From the NCBI GenBank assembly GCA_945643635.1, contig CALZFC010000095.1:1228501-1292500 (forward strand): a DNA stretch of 64,000 bases, read 5' to 3'. The DNA is from Allodiplogaster sudhausi (lineage: Eukaryota > Nematoda > Chromadorea > Rhabditida > Diplogasteridae). The translations under genes and the position numbers were made by a program. Under the pieces are notes generated by a model, which was given only the letters and a program-made list of their open reading frames with translations, had not been told where the DNA came from and searched no databases. Positions 17,616 to 29,365 of this stretch are shown here, piece by piece. Each line of letters starts with the position of its first letter. Position 1 is the stretch's first letter.

Positions 17616-17683
17616 CTCTCTGTCCTTCTCTCTCTTTATCTCTCTCTCTAACTCTCTCTCTCTCTCTTTCTCTCTCCCTCTCC

Positions 17684-17738
<55 letters not shown>

Positions 17739-17745
17739 AATCTCT
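17565..17745. repeat. (CT)n microsatellite upstream of CDC40
   Basis: Nearly pure CT tract about 470 bp upstream of the CDC40 start codon. The flanking 17100-18660 holds AT-rich sequence with no supported gene; the CDC40 promoter must lie here but no core element is recognisable. Confidence 0.85.
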
Positions 17746-18464
17746 CCAGTTTTCGTTGAATGTCGTTCAACTTTTTGCTATTTCTTTACTCTCTGGCCCT
17801 CTTCCTCCTAACAAGTATTCTGTTATTTCCATCAATGGCAACCCGTCTGTGAACAGCCGAAACGAGAAGAGAACAAATGTGTTGGGTAGCTTTCGATTAA
17901 TTCGAGTATGAAATCAGGAAAAAAAAACAAGATTGATCAGTCATCATTTCCTTCGTATTGAATTCTTCACCGCCGCGTGAGTCATGCCAACCATTTCTGA
18001 TTTCATAACAGAACTCTTCTTTTTTTTCGTATTGACAAATCAAATGAAAGGTTTCTTTATAAGAGATGCCAGTTTCCGTTGCATGTCTCATTCAGCATTT
18101 CTGCTTAACATAAGCCATTTTTCTTATGTTTTTTTTAAATTAATTTGTTTTTATTAGTTACTTTAATTATAAATTTCTCAACAACATTAAATTGCCTTTC
18201 TCTCTTTGATAATGTTCATCTCTCTCCTTTTGCTCGTTCTCTCCTAATCTCTCGCATTCGCCGGCGATAGCTTGACACATGTCAGTGAATCACTTTTACA
18301 TTTTCTTTTTCTTGTCCTAATAATCATTGCCTTTTTTCTACTGTAAACAATAATTTGTTTCAAAATTGTATGAGTATTTTTAATATATATTTTCTTTATT
18401 ATTATTTTTTTTAAATTTATAATAGCAATAGCCTAATTATAAAAGTATAGAAAAATTAAAACAT

Positions 18465-18602
18465 AATAATCTTTCATTTCCTGTCAGCCCTCTGATAGTC
18501 TGTGGCGAGGAGTTCTGTCTCACTTTATTTCACTCTCCCTCTCTCTCTCTCTCTCTCACCCTTCTTTTTCTCTCTCTCTTTCTCTTTCTCTCTTTCTCTT
18601 TC

Positions 18603-18652
<50 letters not shown>

Positions 18653-18706
18653 AAACATAATAATCTTTCATTTCCTGTCAGCCCTCTGATCGTCTTTGGC
18701 GAGGCG
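18465..18706. repeat. Duplicated 3' splice site and exon start around a (CT)n tract
   Basis: About 45-55 bases (AAACATAATAATCTTTCATT, then TCCTGTCAG and the first bases of exon, CCCTCTGAT) occur at 18462-18515 and again at 18653-18706, with (CT)n between. Both copies keep an open frame (PSDSLWRGV and PSDRLWRGV). Confidence 0.9.
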
Positions 18707-19055
18707 TGCAGTCTCAGCTCCGCGTTGGCCCGAATGAGGAGCCGCCTATGGATTTCGTCAAGCCGGACGGCACGCAAAACTACATCGCATATCTGTTAGT
18801 TATTGTTATTTGTATTTTTATAAAACAAACAAAAAACCCAATTGATTATAGGTTTTTTGAACTTAAATAATCATAATAACAACAAACCGAACGCTGACAG
18901 GCAGGCAGATGAAAGAGATGGTTGACGAAAAGGAATGATGAGTAAGACGAGTTAGGAGAAGAATAAATACATAAATTGTTCGAAGAAGAATTGACCAAAA
19001 GATAGCGAGGGAGGGAGAGCGAGAGAGAGAGAGAGAGACAGACAGAGACAGAGAC

Positions 19056-19103
<48 letters not shown>

Positions 19104-19232
19104 CGATATGGATAAAGAAATTAAAGGTGTAGCAAGAACGGTGAGATCGAGGTTGAGATTGATTGAATGAGAAAGAAAGAAATGGTAGGAGAGGGAGAAA
19201 GAGAGGGAGAGAGGCAGACAGATAGAGAGGTG

Positions 19233-19272
<40 letters not shown>

Positions 19273-20305
19273 GCTAGTGAAAATTCTGATCCGCATCACA
19301 GCATCGACTACCAGCGCTACGGTAACCACTTCGATGCTTTCGGCCACGCCCTCTTCATCGACAACGTACTCACGGCGCACTTTGTCGGCAGAGACAACGA
19401 GGCAATTGTGGTAAGGTGACGAAGTTGTCCGATTGGCAAGTCGCTTGCCTTGCAAGGAAAGTGTCCCGAGTTCGAATACCCGCAAGAGCGAACAAAACTA
19501 AACTTGCTCCTTTCAGTTGACTACCGGCTGTCGGGTTCTTCGCGCCGATCCTCTGGATCAGTTGTTAGCAACGCAATTTTTTCTAAATTCAGAACTACCA
19601 TATGAAACAAAAGCAGCTTGTTTTATTACGAGTTTTAGTGAATGGAAAGTAGTCGGCACGACAGAAGGATTCGGATTTACCGATAACAAGAAGATTGCGA
19701 AATTTACGGACCATGAAGGAGTGGTATACATTTTATACTTCCTTATATACTAACAAGTCTATAGTGGCAACCGTTTCGTTTTCATGTTTTACAGTAAGAA
19801 ACAATTTCTTATATTTGACGGAAAAGACGAATAGTACATATATCTATGGTTTATTTCATAATTTCTCGTTTGTATAATTTAGATCACTTATGGCACAGCA
19901 TATCCGAAGCAGCACACCTTCTCGGGGCTCGCTGCAGATGGACATGTCGTCAACATTGTCAGTCGATATGATATGAACTATACCGCAGGAGCGCAAATGT
20001 TACGCTGCACGTAACAATTTGTTCTTTGTGTGTAGCAAAGTCTTTTACGACGCAGTTGATGAAAATTTTTTGTATGAGATGTGACTATCCAATTTGAAGA
20101 GAAAGAAATCCTGCAGAAATTGCTAACAAATTGAATTGTACAAAAATTTCTAACAGCTAGAAATTTACAGTAATTCCTTACAACTTGCAGATACTATATC
20201 TGTTTTCCTCTTTAGCTGTCATTATGAAACTCTACACAGGGTTCTTTGCAGGACTCCCGCTCGTTCGCCAAGAATGTCCGTCTGCTCGAGCACACCTACG
20301 AATAA
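18682..20305 (+). CDS. Unrecognised conserved-looking protein, 5' end not resolved
   Basis: Five exons join with GT-AG in phase: 18682-18794, 19278-19410, 19517-19723, 19883-19957, 20252-20305, giving 193 residues before TAA. The stop overlaps an AATAAA signal. The product contains DFVKPDGTQNYIAYLENSDP, FGHALFIDNVLTAHFVGRDN, EWKVVGTTEGFGFTDNKKIA and ITYGTAYPKQHTFSGLAADG. It is a compact beta-rich looking sequence with no membrane segment in the part seen. I do not recognise the family. Regular phase and balanced codon use argue for a real gene. The first exon here starts at an acceptor (TGTCAG); a Met at 18747 could be a start, but an upstream exon is more likely. Confidence 0.72.
19415..19492 (+). 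repeat. tRNA-derived (SINE-like) relic filling a short intron
   Basis: The intron between 19410 and 19517 contains GTCCGATTGGCAAGTCGCTT, a CCTTGCAAGG hairpin and GAGTTCGAATACCC, in tRNA order (A box, anticodon-like arm, B box). Stems do not pair well enough for a working tRNA. Confidence 0.5.
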
Positions 20306-20306
20306 A
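20301..20306 (+). terminator. AATAAA polyadenylation signal overlapping stop
   Basis: AATAAA overlaps the stop codon TAA of the 18682-20305 gene. This is very close to the stop, so a further signal downstream may be used. Confidence 0.4.
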
Positions 20307-20309
20307 ATT

Positions 20310-22800
20310 CACGGTCATTCCAATGGAATTATCAGCAATCAATTCTTGATTAATTCACATAATTAATCAATTATGTTCTACATAAAGGCACTACTCATTC
20401 GATTTCCTGATGATTTCTTGAACTGTATTTTTACTGATGATGAACGTGCATTGATTCTGAAGTCACTGGGGCAGAGAAGGATTGAATTAGGTTTGCCCAA
20501 AAGTAGGCCTCTGTCTGGATGATTGAAATTTTTTTTTTGGGCGGGCCAGTACCAGTTTTTTTATGTTCAACACCGGCCAGTGGGCATCCTTGCTCTCATT
20601 TCGTCCCACTCCGGAGCAGCAACAACATGGCCCGTCCACGTGGCTGTCGTAACACCCTGCTTATTGGGAGTAAGACAAATTTAAACCAATGTTTTCCCTG
20701 TTCTCCGGAGGATCAGAATGTCATGCCCGGGGCCAGAGCAAACAGCAGCGCCTTGAAGAACAGCCTCTATATGCTGGGTACTAAATAAGACTAAAGGTAT
20801 AAAGATATGTAAAGTAACAATGTGTAACTGGTTCCCAATCTACAACACGGCGGCTAGGGGACCGCCACAAGGTCACCCGAACCCGACCGTAACAATCCTT
20901 TCTATATAGATGCCGTCTTTTTGGCTTCCGGCCCGGGTAATACTGTAAGCCAAGACACACTACCGTCTGCTCGAAGAAGAACGCGAACAAAAGTAGAAAA
21001 ATTACAAATAATACAAGAGAAAAACCAATCTTTTGACCAAAAAAGGGTTTTTTTAATGTCTTCAATCGCAATCGTTGGACGTGAGCGATAGGCTTTGAAA
21101 GGTTAGTGAGGGGTTGCTCGCTACACGCCAACAAATTAAAAATTGTAATAAAAACTCAATATTTTTTTTTGTGTTTTCTGTAATATCATGAAGTTTAAGT
21201 ATAATTATACTTTTCAAATAGACTTTTTCGCGCAAACAAAGTGGGACTCCAAAGACGAATTGCGTTCATACGGTGCATGAGTGTTTGGCAATTTGCCAAG
21301 TATATCCAAACGGATCTGGGCGGAAAGGTTCCTTTCAAACCTTCCTTCGACTGTTGCTATTGTTTCTGGTCGTGTTTTTTGGTATAAAGATTCGCTAATT
21401 TGTATTTTTAAGTGTCTTAACAGGTGTTTAGGATAGAAAATGCTTCATAGTACCCAAAATTGTGACATATTTCGGTAAAAATGTAGTTTTTTTTTTAAAT
21501 CAAAATTTGTTTCTTTATTCAGGACTGTTTTAATTAAAATCATCGTGATTATTCGCATTTATCGAGCTGGCAATGCAGCCTTATTCAACGAAACCTGTCC
21601 AATTCAGGCTAACTAAGTCCCTGGAAGAGCCAGTGATTCATGCCATGGCGCACGTTCCGGAAAGCGATGATGAGCTAAAGGCGTTGAGCCTGCGGACACC
21701 GTCAAGAAGGCGGAGAAAGACTCGAGCAGTGAGGATAGCAGCGATGATGAAGAGGAGGAGAAGAAGAAGGGGCCCAAGAAGGCAGCAGCTGATGCTCCTG
21801 CTGCCGTTGTCAAGGTAGCCGACTACTACTCCTGAACTTTTCTTTAAGAGAGCCTCTCTGTAAGACTCAAGGAGGCCGCTATGGACGCCTGCCCTAGAAA
21901 AATTTCATTTTTCTATAACCTTGAAAACATTATGAGGGATGTATATAGTGTTCATAATGAAGTTTATTTTTTCAAAAAAATTTCAAAAATTTTTTTCTCT
22001 TAGTTATAAGTCGAAATGCTCCAAAATTTTGGGAGACCATATCTCAAGTTATACTTAATATTTCGCGAAAATCTTTTTAATGTTAGATTCCTTGTTCAAA
22101 ACTACACAAAAAAGTCCGCGGTGACTATTTTCGAAAAAAATTATTTTTATGACTTTTACCCAATTTAATTTTTTAAAATGTGGTTTTCAGTCAATAACTT
22201 TTTTTTTACTATTACTTACAAAAAACTGAATCACCCATAAGAAATAGCAGGAAAAACTACACATAATATGTTTCTACGAGGAAAAATCTCGATTACTTTT
22301 TTTTGGGTATCTCCATTTGAATATCGGTTTCTAAGCAAATTTCGGGGTAGGCTGCAAACCACGATATCAATCAAACTTCATAAATTCTTAAACTAAATAG
22401 TCTATTCGATGTCATTTTTTATGCTCTTCAAAATGGTATATGATTTGTACATTAAAAAAATAAGTCTTAAGGTCGAAAATTGACTTTTTGTGTTTTAGGC
22501 CAATGTCTGGTGTTCAAATACGTATTCTTCGGACCTTTACTGGGTCTTGTACTCTGATTTTCAAAATAATATTTAGACTAAAAGAAAGAGCAGCTAAAAC
22601 TGAGTCGGATATAGCTTTATTACCAAAATCAGAGGATACTTTTTTTGGGAACATGTATTTAAATTTTCCCTGTTGAAGGCAATATTACTGAATATTTCTT
22701 ACGAGGGAAGCCTCTTTCCATAACCCAGCCAATCGCAACCATAGTAACTTTATTATGTAGAATTCCTCGAAAAATGAGACTGAAACTATTTTAAAACTGC
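20310..22800. other. Gene-poor stretch with isolated coding-like fragments
   Basis: Two fragments look coding-like. Near 20620-20785 there is an open frame starting MARPRGCRNT, with no family recognised. Near 21680-21820 a plus-strand frame reads EKDSSSEDSSDDEEEEKKKG then KKAAADAPAAVVK and ends at GTAGCC, typical of acidic Ser/Lys-rich nucleolar proteins, but a stop lies shortly upstream. The rest is AT-rich and I see nothing in it. The missing last exon of the GH35 gene might be here but I could not find it. Confidence 0.45.
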
Positions 22801-22804
22801 GGAG

Positions 22805-23815
22805 GACGCATTTGCGATTTTATATGAATTTTTGAAAAATGAGTAAAATTTACATACTAAATGCTCGAACTTTATCAGTCGTGGTTTTAACTCTACAAAT
22901 GTGATGTTGGCAGTGTAGTGGGCTGCGCTCACGCCTTCAATTTTCGAGGTCTTGGTTCGATTCCCTTTGGTGACGAAGTTTTATATGCTACTGCGATAAT
23001 AAAGGGCACTCTTAAGGGTATTTTTAAACGATTTTGAGTGTATGCGAAACATTATTATGATAATTTTGCAATGTACTCTTTAAAAAAAATTTCTGCCATA
23101 TTTTTTATTTCAATTTTTCCAAAAAAAGGGGAAAATTTTTCCAAAAAAATTTTTTGCTGAAACTTTAGCCAGGCTGTTATTTGATGCCAGAAAACCGAAT
23201 CTGAAATTCGTTTTGCTCGATTTTGCCGTTTCCAAGAGTTACGGTAGGTTTACTGTGAAGTCAATTTCTCTCGGGCATGGTAAAACTTACCGATCTACCG
23301 TAAGTTCTGAAAATTACGAAATCGATCAAAGCGCACCTCATATTTTGTTTATTCGACACAAATATCCCCCAATTCGGGAGTTCTAGCCAATTTGAAGCAA
23401 ATCTGTCAATTACCGAAAACCTACCGTAACTCTTGAAAACAACAAAATCGAGCAAAACGGACTTCAGATTCGATTTCCTCGCGTCTGATAACCCCCCTGG
23501 GGAAAGTTTCGGCAAAAAAATATTTTTTGGAAATTTTTCCCCTATTGGGGACGGCGAACTCTTTCGGATCGCAAATCGTGGATTAGTGGACTCATAAGAG
23601 TGCCCTTTATTATCGCTATAAACAAAATAGTAGCAGCAAAAACTTCGTCACCAAAAGGAATTGAACCCAGACCTCGAAAACTGAAGGCGGGAGCGCAACC
23701 CTCTGCACTGCCAACATCACATTTGCAGAGTTAAAACCACGACTGATAATGTTCGAGCGTTTCGTATGTAAATTTAACTCATTTTTCAAAAATTCATATA
23801 AAATCGCAAATGCGT
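22805..23815. mobile_element. 1 kb inverted-repeat element with Pol III-like boxes
   Basis: The arms 22805-23240 and 23405-23815 are inverted copies. Each arm contains TGGCAGTGTAGTGG-like box A and the box B core GGTTCGATTCC (perfect in the left arm near 22970, GGAATTGAACCC on the complement in the right arm near 23660). They also share AGGGCACTCTTA and CCGTAACTCTTG words. This looks like two head-to-head tRNA-derived SINEs or one palindromic element built from one. No protein is encoded. Confidence 0.75.
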
Positions 23816-24249
23816 ATTGTTAGAAAATATTCAAATATTGTTAGAAAATATTTAAAAATTGTCATTTTGAAACATCTAGCACCCAATAATGGGTATTCCA
23901 GAATTCTTTGAAGTTCTTTTATGATATACCACTCGAAAGTGCTCAAAAAGTCAAGAAATTTCATATTTACGAGCCTAGATGGCGAAATAAATGTACGAAA
24001 ACTCCTTCGAAGCTAACTATCAGGAAATTTGTGAGCCCGATTGCCAAGAAGGTCATAACCATTCGAAAGAGCAGAGACTTTTACATAATATATCCACCGA
24101 TGAAAGAGCAAAACCTGTATATGTTTCAGAAATCTTGAAATTTCGAAAAAAAAATCGACTACAGGTTTCGACTATTTTGAGCTGTTCGGCGAAAGGTGGT
24201 AAAAATGGAAACTATGTTTTGAAAACTCAACCATAATGTTTGATGAGAC

Positions 24250-24412
24250 GAGAAACATGAATTTGATGTTCATTTTCTACTTTTAAGTACCATCTATGAC
24301 ACGCTTGATCGAAATGAAATTTTTTTTGCATATTATATTTCATTCTTCTGGCAAAAGTACCATGGATCGTACTCATAAGTAGAAAATGAACATCAAATTC
24401 ATGTTCTCGTCT
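24250..24412. repeat. 160-bp hairpin (MITE-like)
   Basis: AACATGAATTTGATGTTCAT near 24255 is complemented by ATGAACATCAAATTCATGTT near 24390, with a loop of about 100 bases. It abuts the (CT)n tract that follows the last GH35 exon found. Confidence 0.8.
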
Positions 24413-24500
24413 CTCTCTCTCTCTCTCCCCTTTTTCCCTCTCTCCCATCCCTCCCTCTCCTTTCTCTCTCAATCCTTTCCCTCTCTCTCTCTCCCTCTCC
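24412..24500. repeat. (CT)n tract at the GH35 3'-most donor
   Basis: In gene sense the donor GTTGGAGAGGGAGAGAG merges into this GA tract. Confidence 0.8.
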
Positions 24501-24774
24501 AACCTGTGGTCCCTGGCTGCTCCAGAACCGTCCAACATTGTGTCCATTCACCACGACGTGCCCCTTCCCCCATCCTCTCATCTGAATGTAAGTGTCCACC
24601 GGCTCTCCGTCCACGTTGAAGACGCCTTGGAAGAGGCCGATCGGCCGAGCGTTTGAAGCCTAGGAGTCACTGATAATTGTAAATTTTAGACTTTATTCAT
24701 TTACTATCCCAGATTTCATCCGTGTTTTTCACTTATCCTCTCATTTTCTCTTCTCATCGCATCTATGACTTTAC

Positions 24775-24819
24775 ATCCTTCACACGTGCTTCGCTCGCTC
24801 TCTCTATCTCTCCCTCTCG

Positions 24820-24861
<42 letters not shown>

Positions 24862-25145
24862 GTCTCTCTCTCTGTCTCTCTCTCTGTCTCTCTCTCTCTC
24901 TCTCTCTTCTCTCTTCCTTCCTCTCTGTATCGCTCTCTCTCTCCCTTTCTCTCTTTCATGTCTTTCTCTGTGTCTCTCTTTCTCTCTGTCTCCGATCCCC
25001 CACTTTCTTACTTTCTTTCTGTCTCTCTTCCTTCCTCTCTGTATCTCTCTCTCTCTCTTTCTCTCTTCTCTCCTATTCTCCCATTCATGCCTCCCTCTTC
25101 TTCTTGATATGGCTGCGTCTCTTCTCTCTCTTCTCTCTCTTCTTC
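24775..25145. repeat. (CT)n microsatellite in GH35 intron
   Basis: CT-rich tract with TGTCTCTCTC interruptions, filling the intron between the exons at 25154-25231 and 24504-24659. Confidence 0.9.
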
Positions 25146-25534
25146 TCGTCCACTTCGTATGACATCGAGACGGCGCACTGCGTCCAGCCGGTCACCTCCT
25201 CGCCGTCCAGAAGGACTGGCGAGAGGATGCCCTATGAAATGTATGAAATTATTCCATTTAATTAATTAATTAATTATTTGTTTTTTTTTAATTATTTACC
25301 TAGGAGTTTGTTGTTTTTGTTGTTGTTGTTGTTGTTGTTTAATTTTATTCCTTAATTATTTTCTTTAAACAATAAAGGAGCATACATTGCAAGAAAGTTA
25401 AATTTCCGTATTTCCTTATCGTTTTGAGAGCCTTATTGTTATCAATTTTATATGAATGCTGTCATATAAAAATGCCTTATATCCATGTACGAAACTTAAA
25501 TAAGCAAGAAATCTACTCCATTTCTTTTCTTTTT

Positions 25535-25720
25535 TGTCCACACACAAAAGAAATTTGTTTGAAACAATCATTGTTTTGGCGTAAAACTGAAACAATATTG
25601 TTTGATATATCAAACAATGAAAAAAATTGTTTGATATGTCTAACAATATTGTTTCAGTTTTACGCCAAAAACAACGATTGCTTCAAACAGTTTCTTTTTT
25701 TTCGTCCACAAACCTTATAA
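25535..25720. repeat. 180-bp hairpin (MITE-like) at a GH35 donor
   Basis: GTCCACACACAAAAGAAATT on the left pairs with the complement of AACAGTTTCTTTTTTTTCGT and GTCCACAAAC on the right; the inner part, CAAACAATATTGTTTC-type, is self-complementary. It touches the donor of the exon at 25714-25887, so it may have supplied the splice site. Confidence 0.75.
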
Positions 25721-25849
25721 TCGTTGATCGTTGGAAAGTTCTGATGTCCTTGATTTTTCACGAGAATCTTCACGAGAGTCGAGCGCCCGGAACGCAAAGC
25801 GACGCGTCCAACTGCACGCTGTTCACGTGCGTATACCAGAACATCTTGA

Positions 25850-25952
25850 TTATCGTGCCCTGAATCAGGGAATACGATCATCATGCCCTGATTCAGGGAA
25901 CATGATCATCGTGCCCTGATTCAGGGAACATGATCATCGTGAATCAGGCGGA
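25850..25952. repeat. 33-bp tandem array carrying the GH35 acceptor
   Basis: Three copies of a unit of about 33 bases with the palindrome CCCTGATTCAGGG. Each copy offers a CTGAATCAG or CTGATTCAG acceptor in gene sense. Only the copy that starts the exon at 25887 keeps the phase left by the exon at 26006-26086. Confidence 0.85.
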
Positions 25953-27109
25953 GATGTGGCGGCAAGTTAAGTTCAAATTATTATTCTTTTTTTTTAAATT
26001 AGAACCTGTCGCTGCTTGCTCAAGAAGACATGGCCAAAATCGCTCAACGTCTCGATTGTGAGATTTGTGCCGCATTTTTTGAGATCCTGAAAAGGGTGAG
26101 AAAGAAAGGGAGAGAGAGTGGTTGACAGTGAGAAAAGGGAGAGAGAGAGAGAAAGAGAGAGAGAGAAAGAAAGATAGAGAGATAGAGAGAGAAAGAGAAG
26201 ACGCTGACTGGGAGAGGATTAGACAGAAAAGAGAAATAATTTAAGAGAAAGAGAGTAATGACATCATAAATAGTATTAAAAGAAATCGAATGAAACCTTG
26301 TTAATTAAGGTAAGGATTTAATTAATTGTTTTTAAATTTAATTGTTATAAATTATAATTGTACCGTATAGTAGAGGACGTAGCCGAATGGCTGGCCAATT
26401 TTTTCAAACGAAAGCGGAGTCGGCGACTGTTTGCACGTGATTCTGGTGGATGAAATACGTGCATAAATATGTATGTATGTACATATGTACATTCATATAT
26501 GTACATATGTATCCTATTCTTCCGCCTTTTATATTTATAATCCTTTTCTTAAAACGAATCCATGACTGTAATGTAGAAGCGAATGATGAACATGCATCCC
26601 TGCATGAACAACATTTCAGGTGCATAAAAATTAATTCGATTAATTTAAATAATTTCAATTGATTTTCCCGATATCTGGAGGCATGGGATGCATTCCTCAA
26701 TAAACTGATCGCAAATTCATTCAAAATGTGAGATAAAACGGATATTGCAGTGATGATTCCATTAAATACGAGGACCTATGATTCTTTTTCTTTTGAGAAT
26801 AAATGTTCTTATGAAACTTTTGGTGTCTCACATAAAAAATAGTACCCCTCCTCCCTCTAGTAGGAGTTCTCTTTCTAATAGTGCCCATCCCCGCAGGGAT
26901 ATTCAAAAATTGTACCCCCGCGGGTACTAGTAGAGAAAATACGGTAGTCTAATTAATTTATGTACCTGAAATCTTATAATGTAGTTTGTATAATGTAAAC
27001 AGAATAATGAACACTCTAACTTCTTGAGATCTTCAACTTCTTGAGATTGCAATTTCATCTCGATAGAACCGAACGCTTTAGCGCTGCAATTTAATTATCT
27101 TCTCTCACT

Positions 27110-27140
27110 TTTCTCTCGCTCTCTATATTTCTCCCCCCCC

Positions 27141-27191
<51 letters not shown>

Positions 27192-27268
27192 GCTCATTTT
27201 CAGTTTCTCTCTTACTCTCTCTCTCACTCCTTCTGTCTCTCTCTCCTCTCTCTCTATCTCTCTCTTTC

Positions 27269-27312
<44 letters not shown>

Positions 27313-27318
27313 CTCTTA
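27110..27318. repeat. (CT)n microsatellite in GH35 intron
   Basis: CT tract immediately following, in gene sense, the donor of the TGA-containing exon at 27328-27462. Confidence 0.9.
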
Positions 27319-27479
27319 TCCATACACCGGTGGTTCCGGCGGCGTGAATGGTGGATTCTGTCATTCGGGCACCGCCTTGATCCAGTTGTGCAGTACAAAG
27401 TAGGCCGCCGTGTAGTTGCCGCCTTCCGTGATCGGCGCCGAGTAGTCGTACGAGGTGATCACCTGGAGGAAAATCCTAT

Positions 27480-27728
27480 TTGAATTTCCCGCCTGTTTTT
27501 TTTTACATTTGAATTTCCCGCCTGTTCTCAAGTTTGCATTTCCCCGCCTGTTCACAAATTTGAATTTCCCGCCTGTTCACAAATTTGAATTTAACGCGTC
27601 TTCCCAAACTTGAATTTCCCGCCTCTTCCCAAATTTGAATTACCCGCCTCTTCCCAAATTTGAATTTCCGACCTGTTCACCACAAATTTCCCGGCCCTTC
27701 TAAAATTTCGATTTGACTTTCCCCGCCC
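27480..27728. repeat. 26-bp minisatellite in GH35 intron
   Basis: About nine copies of a unit such as AAATTTGAATTTCCCGCCTG followed by TTCCC or TTCAC, decreasing in similarity toward 27728. It fills the intron between the exons at 27760-27891 and 27328-27462. Confidence 0.92.
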
Positions 27729-27884
27729 GGTTCTCAATGTCAAATATTGCATAAACTACCGCTCCATTGGTCTCGGCTCCATTCCAGAAGCCGTAGTTCG
27801 TCCCGCCGTAGATCATGTAGACATTGAAGCTGGCGCCCGCGTCGTACATGGCACGCGCCGTGTCGAGGGTCGAAATGAGCGATG

Positions 27885-27995
27885 GAAGTTTCTAAATATT
27901 CGATAGAAGATTCTGTATAATCGATGGAAGATTTTGTATAATCGATGGAAGATTTTGTATAATCGAGGGTCGAAATGAGGGAAATAAGTTTCTGT
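27885..27995. repeat. Duplicated GH35 exon 10 start with 20-bp tandem repeats
   Basis: The acceptor and first exon bases (gene sense TAGAAACTTCCATCGCTCAT then TTCGACCCTCGA) recur about 100 bp upstream in the intron as CAGAAACTTATTTCCCTCAT then TTCGACCCTCGA. Between them are three copies of a unit like TCGATTATACAAAATCTTCC. Confidence 0.9.
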
Positions 27996-28535
27996 ATAAT
28001 TTTTTTTTTAAATATTTTCTTCTTTTAAACTTTACTCTTATTTATTATTATATACATATGCTCTTCTTCCTTTCTGAAAATAGTATTTCATTATATACCA
28101 AACGATATAAATCTTGTGCCGCCCTAATGTAAATACATATTCGTACATATGCTCGCTTTTAGTTGCGTTTAGCTGCACTTTTTTTTGAACAAATTATCAG
28201 TAAATGTATATGGGAAAAAATTATTTTAAAAATAAAAATAAACAAATTTATACCTGCGAATGCTGTCCCCACTGGACGAACCATCCGGGATAGAATTCAG
28301 AGTTGACAAGAGGACCTGAATAGAAATGTTTAAACTATGAAAAAAGTGCTATTATTTCGCGACTATTTAATAAAATAAAAATAAAACAGTCTTCTGCTAA
28401 CCTTTTCCGCCCGGGAGATAATTTTTCACTCGCTCAAATTTCTTGAGAACGTTCGCTCTCGTGGTAGGGCCAAAGTCGACAGTACTCAGTGTTCCATTCA
28501 CTGCGCCATACTTCAGGACGTCGCTCGGGTCGGCT

Positions 28536-28600
28536 GTTAGAGAGAGAAAGAGAGAGAGATATTGAGAAAGAGAAAGATAGGGAGAGAAAGAGAGGGAGAG

Positions 28601-28633
<33 letters not shown>

Positions 28634-28636
28634 AGA
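28536..28636. repeat. (GA)n tract at GH35 exon 8 acceptor
   Basis: CT-rich in gene sense and ending in the acceptor CTCTAACAG of the exon at 28402-28533. Confidence 0.8.
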
Positions 28637-29039
28637 TGAGAGGCCGTGAATGCGAAACAGAAGTGTTGAAACAAGAGGAAAGGAAGAGAACTGCACAAAA
28701 AGGTCAACTTGTATAGATGACAGTATCCTTGCCAAGAAGCCTATACGTCTCGTCCCGCAGCCATGTCATGTACTCGTGATCACAAGCGTCGTTAAATCTA
28801 CAGTAATCTCATAAATACCTATTTGAATTGCCGCCATTCCTGAATCAGGCCCCGACTGACCCGTACTCATTCTCGATCTGCACCATGAGAACGGGCCCGC
28901 CGTTCTGGCGCAGGAGTGGCTTGACAATGGGCAGGAGGACGGAGAACCAGCGGGCCACTTCGGATGTGTAGCTAAACAAAACTGCATCTTTGTCAGGCTA
29001 TATCCACCCTATCCTCTCTCTTTCTCATGTCCTCTTCTT

Positions 29040-29067
29040 TCCTCTTTTCCCTTTTCTCTCTCTCTCT

Positions 29068-29104
<37 letters not shown>

Positions 29105-29326
29105 CTTCTGCTCTCTCTCTCACTCTCTCTCTAGCTCTGTCTCTTTCCCTCTCTTCTTCTCCCTCTGCTCTCCTATCTCTCTCTCTCTCTCCATCACTTC
29201 TTCTTGCTCTCTCTCTGTCTCGCTCTTTCCCGCTCGATAACTCTATCTCTTTCTCTCTCTCTATCTAGCTATCTAAATCCCTCTCACTTTCTCTCTCTGT
29301 CTCTCTCTTTCACGCTCGATAACTCT

Positions 29327-29365
<39 letters not shown>

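Noticed and set aside
19415..19492. Functional tRNA gene
   Set aside because: Stems do not pair properly and no clean anticodon loop can be drawn; kept only as a relic.
20519..20788. Small basic protein starting MARPRGC as a real gene
   Set aside because: No family resemblance, low-complexity start (poly-T), no promoter or splice support.
27480..27728. Array of E2F-like TTTCCCGCC sites as an enhancer
   Set aside because: The words come from one tandem unit that decays along the array; no independent evidence of regulation.
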